Below, piece after piece: positions 1 through 10,000 of a DNA stretch of 16,381 bases. The stretch comes from Rodentolepis nana (Eukaryota; Platyhelminthes; Cestoda; Cyclophyllidea; Hymenolepididae). The stretch is taken from contig UZAE01000959.1 in NCBI GenBank assembly GCA_900617975.1, positions 1 to 16,381 of the forward strand, read 5' to 3'. Made by a program: the position numbers and the translations under genes. Below the pieces are notes generated by a model that worked only from the letters and a program-made list of their open reading frames with translations, was not told the origin of the DNA and searched no databases. Numbering within the stretch: the stretch's first letter is position 1; each line of letters begins with the position of its first letter.

Positions 1-110
1 TGTCTCTTTTGCATCTTTGAAACACTCTTCTGTTCCCCCCACCCCTTTTGACTCTTCAAGTTGATGTACCTTCCTCTCTGTGAAGCCTGAAGTCAACTAA
101 ACCATCAAAC
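1..110 (+). mobile_element. Dispersed repeat copy A, cut by the window edge
   Basis: This segment matches 4310-4413 closely: both share TGTCTCTTTTGCATCTTTGAA, a C-rich run, and GATGTACCTTCCTCTCTGTG followed by AAGCCTGAAGTCA. It is the right-hand third of an element whose fuller copies are at 4135-4427 and 16133 to the window end. No protein-coding capacity is recognised. It runs directly into the tandem units at 111-272, which seem to be its right-hand tail. Type is unknown: a non-autonomous retroposon or miniature element is likely. Confidence 0.6.
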
Positions 111-272
111 CGCCTGCCATTTGATATAAATAAATACTCTTAGAAATCAAAATGCCTGCCATTTGATATAAATATATCTCCCCACAATTAAACGCCTGCC
201 ATTTGATATAAATACATCAAATACATAAAATAAATAAGTAATAATATTGGACGCCTGCCATTTGATATAAAA
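111..272 (+). repeat. Four-unit tandem array, CGCCTGCCATTTGATATAA
   Basis: Near-identical units of about 20 bases start at 111, 153, 193 and 252, separated by unequal AT-rich spacers (unit-to-unit distances 42, 40 and 59). One lone, partly altered unit occurs at 4414 at the same place in repeat copy B, so the units belong to the repeat's end and vary in number between copies. On the minus strand each unit reads TTATATCAAATGGCAGGCG. Confidence 0.8.
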
Positions 273-836
273 CGTTTTAATTTTACTAAACTACCTGAAA
301 TTTTCAAGTCTATTCAACTTATGTCATATAATCCATTCTAACTCAAAACCGATTAGGAGTTTGTGTAAATAAATACAAACTGAGGCTGAAACTGAGCCAA
401 AATGCATAAGCCAGTATTCTGTTTTTAGCATGTTTCAATGTTCCATTGCTTAAGATAACGAGGGCTAGTTATTGCTATCTTAAAATAAAATTGTCAATGT
501 GACTTAAATTGCGTTCGACTTCACTTAAATAGCTTGTCGGCTTGATATGGTCAAAACAAATTTGAATTTTTGAAAATGAGTACATTTTGTGGTCGGTTTT
601 GGAAGCCGAAAATTACTAGACTTTGAAAAAGTTGCTGATGATGCTCTCCAAAACATTATGCTTATGTCATTATTGGAATAAGGCAACATTGCTTGTTTGA
701 GCAAGCCACAGACAAAGCAAAGTGATGTTTTTGTTGTTTCCAGGAAATTATTTCGACCTAAGCATTTTGTGCTAATAACACAAAAATTGCAGAGTAAGGC
801 TCAATCCAATGGATTTTGAAAAAGGAGGAAAAGGGA

Positions 837-854
837 GGGGGGGGGGGGGGGGGG
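837..854 (+). repeat. Run of 18 G
   Basis: An uninterrupted G run follows the purine-rich stretch AAAAAGGAGGAAAAGGGA. It could form a G-quadruplex on the plus strand and is a likely site of length variation or sequencing error. Confidence 0.9.
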
Positions 855-1189
855 TTAAAATGGGATCAGTAGTTTCCATAATCTCACCAGTGACGCGTAT
901 TTAGCAAAGTTCGAATCAAAACACTTAATGCTTCTAATCAGGAGAACTTGCATTCCTTATTGACATCAGTGCAGAAATATAAGGAGTTGCACTCCTTAAT
1001 TTCAACTTTCTCTTCTCATTAGCATGTAACCAATGGAAGCATAAATTTGTATTCTCATAGCAATTTAAGGCTCAACAACAGGGTACGAAAAGTGAGAAGT
1101 CCTGTTATTACTTCTCCATCGAGAAACTATCATATCTATGTCGACACGGGAGGAGAGACAGTGCTGTCCACTTTAAGGAGTCAAGTCAT

Positions 1190-1266
1190 TACCTCTGAAT
1201 TCATAGCTTGAGGTTGTGCTCATCGGATAACCAGCTTACCGAGCCTAACCACTACACAAATATCCC
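1190..1266 (-). mobile_element. tRNA-like block, probable decayed SINE head
   Basis: On the minus strand TTGTGTAGTGGTTAGGCTCG (1259-1240) resembles a pol III A-box region. It shares the 10-mer GTAGTGGTTA with the tRNA-like element at 7155. A weak B-box (GCTATGAATTC, 1207-1197) follows at a tRNA-like distance of 52 bases. No full cloverleaf is apparent. Confidence 0.35.
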
Positions 1267-3110
1267 TATTCTAATATTTTCAATTTCACGCATGATTCAT
1301 TCATATGAACCTGTTGGTTGACCTCTGTGGTGCATTAATGGCCAGATTACCCTGTTTCTATGACTTATGTGCTTACTTATACCCGTTCCACTGGCCCTGA
1401 TTTCTCACACAAGTTATAACTCTCACGACCCTGAGTCCGATAAATATGGCTCAGACACTTGGTTTAAGTACCGGCTAATTTAAGTCCATGCGTGTTTTGC
1501 TCGATTAGTGGTAAACAAACCATTTAGATACTGATCTATTATTGGTTTTCACTCAAAAAGTCCCGTTTGTCTTTTCTCATTCTTCAATCGGGGAATATAT
1601 TGGGGATGGTGGTTAAGCAATTTCGGAGTGGACTTAACCTCCTCTAGTGGGTAAAAAGAGTGGACATACCGGTTAGCCGGTAAAAGTACACGACTTTGCC
1701 CTTCTGCGATAATAGTTCAGACGTAGTGAGGGCATCATGTCCTCTTATTTATTACCTGTTATAATTCCCTGATTGCCCTTTATTAAATATGCAGACACTC
1801 GACCTCATATAGGAGGAAAGTAGACGATTAATAGCTCAAATAACAGTTCCGCATTAATAAAATAACTTTAAATATATGGATTTGAATATGTGGTAAAAGA
1901 TTGGCTGCCTGATTGGCCGATAATTTCAGCGATGGCTTCTCCACGGGTGGTCTTAGATATGCAGTTGCGAGCGTGGGAATCCGCTAATCAATAATTCAAT
2001 GCATGAGAGATAAAGCCTAGTCTATTTTTACCTTTTCTATACTCAATTACGGTGGTAATAAGTTGCAATGATAAATCATTGACAATCGATTTACCATTTG
2101 GATTTGTCGACTGAGGTCTGTGACACTTGAAGTAATCAAGGCTAAACTTGTCCTAATTAAGGTCGTTTTCCAACATGTACTTAACTCTGTACTTGTCCCT
2201 GAACTGTGCTACGATTGGGTGCAAATGAACTATATTTAAGATATGTCCATCTTGGTGTAGGTGTCCCTTAACAAGGCTGACCTCAGCCTGCAGTCTTGAT
2301 TTGCCATCTGCCTCCTTTGGAGCTTATTAATTTAATGGCTACTCCATTAATATGACACATTTTATTGCTAGCCAATGTAAAAAATATCATTACTCTTGAC
2401 CGCCGAATTTGGTTGAAAAGGAGGAAAAATATTTTTAGGCCAGTTTCTATATTGTATCGTGGCCAAAAAAGTGGAACATACTGCTGACTGTTGGCAAATC
2501 AATGGAAAAAGTTTTATGCAAGGAATTCTGTCTGGCGTATAAGGGTCGACTTCGGTAGATATTGTAGCTGATTCACAATGTTATTTTTTAGTTTCACTGT
2601 CCATTTTTGTGGTTAATGCCTACATTTAAGTGAATAAAGTGAAATTCTTGTTTGGGAGTAAGTGAAACCGCAAATGCTGCAGTAAAATACTAGACAGTAT
2701 AAAGAACCGCAATACCTTTGCATTAAAAGGGACTAACTTCACAAGAATAGTAGATATATAATGTAGCATTTAAAAAATTAATAGAAGGATTTAAACTCCA
2801 AATACAAGAGTGTGGTGGTATTTCTCTAGGCTCAGAGAATATTTATCTTTAGATTTACATGCTCCAATAATGGCCAAGGGGAGCGGATTTGCCATAGCTA
2901 GAAGTAAATAATAAAATAATAGAATCAGAACTAACCATACAAAGGGGGGATTTCCTTAACAAGTTTAGTACATTTGTGCAATAGAGTAGTAAATATAACC
3001 AATTTTGGGTAAAGGAAGTGACAATATTAAATATGGCCTTGACCGAATTTCTGTTGAACACTGCACAACAACTTTGTAGTTATTTTACATTACTTGTCCC
3101 AATTCGCCTT

Positions 3111-3127
3111 CCCCCCCCCCTCCCTCC
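3111..3127 (+). repeat. C-rich run
   Basis: Ten C residues at 3111-3120 are followed by TCCCTCC, giving a G-rich tract on the minus strand. It faces the G run at 837-854 about 2.26 kb away. Confidence 0.85.
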
Positions 3128-3778
3128 AGTTTGGAATTTTAGGCTCAATATTTAGGTAGAATTAATTATTATTGAAGAAATTTTAATTAAGTTATAATAT
3201 GAACCTAAAAAGTGAATTGGCTTAAAAGGTACATTTGCCTAAATAGTAATATGGTCGCATAACATATATCCCCATTTTTTGTTCCATATTTGAAAATAAT
3301 GCTTACAGTTCATTGGTCAAATAACAAGCACTCAAAATTTTAATCAAGGGAGGACTTGCTTAGGTGGAATAGCTACCTACTTTCCATAAGAGTAAATCAT
3401 ATTAGGAGTGCAGTAGCCATATTCTTTACCTGGGCCCCACTGTTGCCATATTTCTTCGTTTTAAGTAATTGAGTTTCCCAACTCCCTCACCTCAATCACC
3501 CCACTATACAAGCTGTTTCTCTATATGTCCATATTACTTGATACCCGGTTTATCGAGCCGTTCCTAGGAACACAAATGTACTTCCTTCGTTTGGTAGTTA
3601 CAAAGAGTTCACTTTTTCCTTCCCGGCTACTACAATGTTTCTGCAATTATCTCCGTCTCCGTTCCGTTGGTGATTTCTAGCATCAAATTCTTTTTACAAG
3701 TTGTTGCAAGGTCAAATTGCCAAATAGAGTGATGATTATGAAGGAGTTTGATGAACTAATAATACTTAGCTTGCTCAC

Positions 3779-4026
3779 CTGTCGAAGAATCAGTCCATCA
3801 GGAAGTACGGCCTCACAAACATAGCTACCCTCATTAACAACATTGAAGCGTTCAATAATGAGACGCCCATCTGGAGCCACTGGCATATTTTGAGCGTTTA
3901 ACCAACGAATCTTTGCACCAGCAGGATGAGTCGGTTGGAGTTCGCATAAAACTTCGACTCGTGAATTTGGAGTGATAGGACCCGCTTGACCTGAGATTCG
4001 CAGTGAGTAGCCGTTTGGAGGCGGAT
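3779..4026 (-). CDS. Exon 6: Ig domain 5 (last strand uncertain)
   Basis: Codes residues 413-494. The acceptor is TTCTTGAAATAG|ATCCG, phase 1. The domain shows Cys439 (VEVLCEL), Trp453 (IRWLN), and NEGSYVC with Cys482, followed by EAVLPDGLILRQ. The strongest donor is CGACAG|GTGAGC at 3779/3778, which would end the exon in phase 0 and leave the G strand of the Ig fold to a later exon. The open frame continues to a stop at 3683 and its next residues (VSKLSII) look like a G strand, so a weaker downstream donor is possible. The exon starts about 100 bases from the dispersed repeat in the preceding intron. Confidence 0.82.
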
Positions 4027-7000
4027 CTATTTCAAGAAATGGGTAAATGTAAATAGGCTTTATCTTTATTAATTCACAAGAACTAACTAATTTGGAGTGT
4101 TATTCGTGAAAAATTGTTTATATTTTTTCGATCCGGGGTGTGCGATAGACTTACCTCCACGTGGTGCATCCTGGGCAACGTATACTCATACAGCAAAAAA
4201 GTCTATTAATTGGCAGTTGAGTTCTCAGTTCAAACTACCACCACCCCACTCTATGTCATATTTCACTACCTCCATAGTACTCACTTCACCTTTTTTCTAC
4301 CTCTGTGTCTGTCTCTTTTGCATCTTTGAAACACTCTTCTGCCCCCCCCCTTTCGACTCCTCAATTTGATGTACCTTCCTCTCTGTGAAGCCTGAAGTCA
4401 TTAACCATCAGGACGCCTGCCATTTAAAATTAAACATTCAAACATTAAAAGCTGTTTGAATAAGAGTTTGTGGATTTTGAAAGAGCATAATTCAAAGTAT
4501 CAAACCATCTTTTGACCACCATAACAGCATTCCCCTCTTCTACCCTAAGTGAGCTATTCAGATTCATCAGTACAACAAAATTAACCCTTTTAAAATATTT
4601 AACTTTCTGATTGGACTTTAAAGATCACTTTCTGACAGATACTGACTTTGTATTTGCTTTAATAGCCGAAATTTAAGAAGAACTATTGGTTTCTTAAGAG
4701 GGATTGCTGAACTAATTTAGAAGAAGTAGGAAATTGGCTATTTTTACTGACCAGCCTTCGGTTTGGTCATAAGAAACTTTCACAAATCTTAAGACAAAGT
4801 AGGTATTTGCTAAAACCCTTGCAATCTCCCAAAATAGTTACGAATCGCAGAACCCAGAAATAGCATGTCAATCTACCATAAAGGAACGCTTTAACCGAAA
4901 ATTAAGCAAGGCAGTTTGACATGTTCTAATATAATAAATGCAATTTTTTAATTGGCGATCTCTTTTTTTCGGAAAAAAACCATTCTTCCTTATCCAAGAT
5001 TATTGATTCTTTGGAAAATTATTAGAATTTCAGTGAGTTGCTTTTCTCCAAACCCATATACCACTGAACAATAGAAAATACTTCTATTGGAAATATGTAA
5101 CCCTGTCTCTCATTTTTATACACAACAATGTCCAACGATATTGGTTATCATTTGCGTTAAAGGAGCATGAAATTGCACCATTCATGTGTAAAGGCGACAA
5201 GGAATATGTATTAGTTGAACACTGCCATTTTCATTCCTCCATATCTCTGCAGGTGTTTTGAAGCATTATCCATGCATACGTGGCCTAGATCAGTTATATC
5301 TTTTCAGGATTGAAGTGAATGGATTGTTATCTAATCAGTGATTTTAAATTACCAAACGGCAGTGGGTTGAAATAGAGACTGATTGTGGTAGATTAGATTA
5401 ACACGCCTAATCATTGGGTTAAATTTAGTTTCTTACATTGGATGCGAACGTCACTCTGAAGTTCATGCTTGTATCCAGAGTTTAGTCCACGAACTCGAAC
5501 AGTATAGAGCCCGAACTGCTGAGGACTTTGCAGTGGAATATACATCTCGGGACTGGGTTGTGATGTTGCAGGCTGTCCGTTTGGAGTCATCCACATGTAT
5601 TCGAATTGTTCTCTCGTCGTACCTGTGGGAAGAGGGAGTTGGGAGACAGATACTCGGCGGTGCGTGAAACCACCCAGTCGCAAGTCTTCAGCCAGCGTAT
5701 TGATCTGGAATCTCAGAGCTAGCAAAGAGAACAAGGATTTTTTGCTCAATAAAATTTTATATTAGCTTAGTAAGAGCAATATAAATACCTTTTTTGTATT
5801 CGGTCTACTTCCAACCTTAAAGGTTAACAATTATAATGTTATTATATCATACGTATTAAGCTCCCATAAGAATAAGTAGACCGCGTTGCCATCAAGACTT
5901 AATCTTCAAACTTTCTACTTTAAGGTGTATGCAACCGCGAAAATAAAGCAAAATTTACACCTTCTTAGTTGAAACTATGAATTAACAGAAGACAACACCC
6001 GCAATTATTCGGGTTCCGAAGACCCTCTATTACAATATACAAAGCCGATTTCACTCTTCTGGTTCTTTTGGTTCGGTTGAACTGATAAATGCAATGAATG
6101 TACAATATTTTTGAGTTTAAACTGCTTTCGAGGTCACATTTCTTTTTCAATTTCAGTTTGAGGAGGACAGTTTTTCTTTTCACATAATGCCGAATCCTCC
6201 TCGACATTCGCATTTAAATAACTTACAACTCAGTGGCTGCTTGGAAGTCCGCTTTTTTGAACCAATCCCAGAACTATTTCAGTTGAACTTTCAGGACCAA
6301 CCATGCGTAAGAGTAGGAGACAATCTTTTAATAAAGAAGTTTTCGTGCCTATTGCACTTCCTTGAATAGAACTTTCCAAATCGACAAAAATTGCCCTGGG
6401 GTAGAAAACATTGCAATCTGTAATCCTTTTGTTTAACAGAAATAAATAGTACACGTGCTTTTCCGTGTGCACCGATGAGCCTTGATCCATTGATCTTTAG
6501 CGTAACTATCCGCCACTGTAACCCTAACACCACCAGTGCACTTGAAGAAACGCAGTTTTCCACTCTGATTATGAAAAAATGGTAGATTTTCTCTATTTAA
6601 GGAATTCTTACACTTTCTTTTTTGAAACTGTTTGAAACATCAGGTCTGGTAATTCGGGCATAAGAAGGCTCGACCCGTAGATCACCAAGACAAATTCTGA
6701 GATTAATAAATCTGCTTATAGTTTTCAACCCAATTTGACTAATGAGACAAGTAGGGGGAAAATGCTTTTGAATTGAATTAATTATTGACAAATTGCTTGT
6801 GGTCTGATTTTAATCATCCGAGTCAACATAAAATTTTCAATTAAGGTGCATTTTCTCTTAATTTAATCTACTTATGCCATTGATCAATTAGTCTGATTTA
6901 ATATAAAGTTGCGTAGGTTATAAATATCAATTTGGTCGAAATTATTTGCGTATTTAAAAAATTGAGGAGAAAATTATCGACGTGAATAAATTTCGGGGAA

Positions 7001-10000
7001 AAACGAAAAAGAGGTTTAATATGTTGATAAAGCCGACATCTGTTTGAACTCCTAAACGGCTTGGAATTTTTGTGGAAAAAGTTGGAATTTTCATATTTTT
7101 TTGTTAAAATTTTGAAAACTGCTGTGATCATCCAATCAAATGAATATTATCACAAGTGGCGTAGTGGTTAAAGTAAACTTCTTTTGAATCAGAGGGCACG
7201 AATTGGACTCAACATGAGCACATTCAGGAAATTGCTAAACCAACTGAACTGCTTAGATGAAGAGCAGTAGAATGCGGACTCCTCATCAGAGGGACTTCAG
7301 ATAACAGTTTTCCAACCCAGCATGAGTTGTTTGAAGAAGTAAAATTTTGGTAAATTCAAGTTAAATTTATCGATCTTTAGAGGAAAAGTTGCACTATTCT
7401 ACATTTCTCTCCCATGTTCTTGACTTCCAAGTTCGGGTAGTCGATGCAGGAATTTTCGAATATTTCAAATACCCTATGGCTTCAGTAATTTCAAGAACCT
7501 ACTTTTATAATTCCGAATGTGGGATTGGCTTTATCCGAAGCATGTAAATAGTCAAATTGAAGGCCTTGCTTGAGGATTCATGAAACGACTATTATATTTA
7601 TTTACCTTTTACATGTCAAATAAAAGAAATAACTATATTTACTTCACGAAGAAGTCGCATCAACATTCGAAACGAATAATTTAGGGGTCCTAATTAAAAT
7701 TGTGGACTTGTGGTAATCTCGCATAACTAATACAAGCCAAAGTAAATGTATAATTCGGACAACTTTCGAAGGACTTACGAGAGACAATCACGTAGATTGT
7801 GCCTTCCAAATCCCGTTGAGTATTATCTCTAGTTGTAGCGACACAAGTATAGGCTCCCGAGTGCTTACTTCGTAAAGCGTAATCAATTTTCAACTGATTG
7901 TTATCGGAAATTTTCTTGCCGTCGGGACCGAGCCAATGGTAGACGTAGTTAGCTCCTCCATGGTCTTTCAGAACTCGGCATGTTTGATAGACCGGACTCG
8001 TCTCCTTAACGTCCATTGTATGTCCAGATAGACCGGGAAAGACTACACTACCAGCTAAAAGTTTAAAAACAATATATTTATTTGGCTTACTTTAAAACGC
8101 ATCACAATGGCAAATATATGCATCTAGTTAATGCATTCGCATATTCATCGAATAGATGTTTGAGTTGAGTTCGTATCCATGTGCGGTGGGGGGTAATAGC
8201 TCTGTAGTCAAACTTTACTTTCACATCAATTATCCCGTCTAACAAAAATGGGTGCATGAATACCCTCATTTCTTTGGTGTTGACAACAAATAACTTGTTT
8301 ACGACATACTCAGTGAGAACTAGAGATGATTGTCTCCAAATAAAACAGCTATTTCTTCTCCTGAACCGTGACAGGGTTGACTCCTCCAAAGTTTCTTCGA
8401 CGCATTTGATAAGTTCTGCGTAAAATAATTCTTTATAAATTTAATGATTAAACATCTAAAACTTGAGTATATCGTTATTAAAAAACGAAAAGGTAAACTT
8501 TCAATTTTATTAACACAAACGGTATAATTCTTTAGAATGGCAATATTCGGCATGAATGACCTCACAGAAAAATCAGGATTTAAATTGGGAGGTCAAACCA
8601 TTTCGTTAAAGTTGCTAAGACCTCTATCCATCCGATTACCACCTTTCAGAACCATGGAACATACTCAAAGAGAGAACGATTTAGAAATGTGAATTAAGTG
8701 GAAAGCCACTCGAAAGCGGAAATTAATTCAAATCAGGGAATTTTTCGAGAAGGAAATAGAAAAACTGCAAGGACTAATGAGAAGGGGTCTGCAAACGATC
8801 CATGAATTGAAAATAAAAGATATTTTAGATTAACTTTTTGATTCTTTATTTTTTATGTTAAGTAAATTCGTTCATAATTAAATAACAACTAAAGGTAGTC
8901 AGAAATTCGGTCGGTACTCCTGAAGAGTAGAAGAATAATGAAATTAGAATTTTGGAATGTGAAGTGCCTACTAAGGAAATGTTTTACACTAAAAATCAAT
9001 CGGAGCAGAGTTCTTTTTCACAATCTTTCTGGTCCCCTCTCACTTGATCATTTGTTTGAATTCCATGAATAAAAATTGAAAATAATTAATTAATTGGAAA
9101 AGAATATAGATAAAGCCCTTTGTTTCCTGCTGACCGGTAAGTTGACATGAATTACAGGGTCATCAGTGTGCTTTCGGTGTCCAAAGTGCAAGGTATTAAC
9201 GCTCAAAACTGATCACTTCTTTGAACACTCGAGATTGAATTTGATTCGTTGGTCAGCCAAAAATAGAAAAAGGAGTGGATAGATATTTATTGCCATGAAG
9301 GTATAAATTACTTTAAATTTCTACTATACGTTGCCTTTCGGTGTTCAATTAAGCTTTGGTGATATACTCTACGTTGGAAAAACATTAACTCGTTAATTAC
9401 TGCAAGAGATCAGGTCAGTTAAGCTCTAAACAGTGGCCTTATTCAGAATCCAGCTCATCAAATTCTGAACTTTAAACCTTAGAGAAAGAGGATAGAACGA
9501 AGAAAGCCGTACCCGTTAAGTGACTAGTACAATAAATGGCGTATTCAAATGAATCGAGTCATTTTTGTTGCCCCAGCTCGATTCTCTATACCTATTGACG
9601 TACTATGAAAAATTGGTGGTCAAACACTGAGCTACTGGCATTTCAAGATGGTAAAAACTTTCCTGTAAGAATTACCTTTACTTCAGAAAGTAAATGAATA
9701 TTTAGACCATAATAATCATTGTGCAACATTGGATAACCATTTTAAATATCGGCAATATTCCTACGCAAATGTCAAATGCTGCTTATACTATATTATCTGT
9801 TAATGACTAAAATAAAACCGCCATAAAGCCAAGTACTAAACATTCTTCAATCGGATTTGGTCAATCATTGAACTTTGCCCCTCTCATTTGCGATTATTTG
9901 AAATGTCAAATCCTGTTGTTTGCATTCTCTTCCAATCACTTTGATAGGACATAGGTAAACAAATAATTTATCACACAAGCCCAATTGATTTCGTTGATAA

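Larger units (their letters stand above)
273..3778. other. No supported exon: downstream intron or flank with decayed repeats
   Basis: I find no exon here that I would defend. In gene order it lies after exon 6, so it should be the next intron if the gene continues. The G run, the C run and tRNA-like blocks (1190-1266 minus; possibly 1911-1987 plus) are the only structures seen. The stretch from about 1100 to 2000 is less AT-rich than its surroundings, consistent with old inserted repeats. No AATAAA signal belonging to the gene was identified. Confidence 0.5.

Noticed and set aside
1240..1270. A 31-nt candidate exon on the minus strand (NRDICVVVRL) with a GTAAGC donor, also phase-compatible with exon 6.
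   Set aside because: It overlaps a tRNA-like A-box region (GTGTAGTGGTTAGG), so the match is better explained by a decayed retroposon.
1670..1703. A 34-nt candidate exon on the minus strand (KGKVVYFYRLT) with CAG acceptor and GTATGT donor, phase 0 in and phase 1 out, which could complete Ig5.
   Set aside because: The phases fit, but the sequence is not clearly an Ig G strand. A similar candidate turned up by chance nearby, so the search over 3.7 kb has too little power to support it.
4135..4200. Repeat head considered as a spliced-leader RNA or tRNA gene.
   Set aside because: No B-box, no Sm-like site after a donor, and no tRNA fold, so no RNA gene can be supported.
4097..4369. Plus-strand open frame of 90 codons across repeat copy B, as a possible transposon protein.
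   Set aside because: The first third lies outside the repeat, the sequence has no transposase or reverse-transcriptase motif, and copy C does not preserve the frame.
6227..6273. A 47-nt block on the minus strand (FWDWFKKADF...) with TAG acceptor and GTAAGT donor in intron 4.
   Set aside because: Its open frame needs a phase-0 entry, while exon 4 ends in phase 1. In the entry phase of the gene it hits a stop. Could at most be a poison exon.
6187..6563. Overlapping open frames of 60-90 codons on both strands in intron 4.
   Set aside because: No family resemblance, no plausible splice borders, and all overlap each other in different frames.
8102..8565. Two overlapping minus-strand open frames of 95 and 81 codons just upstream of exon 4.
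   Set aside because: No Ig signature or other recognisable motif, and no fitting splice borders. Probably chance frames in intron 3.
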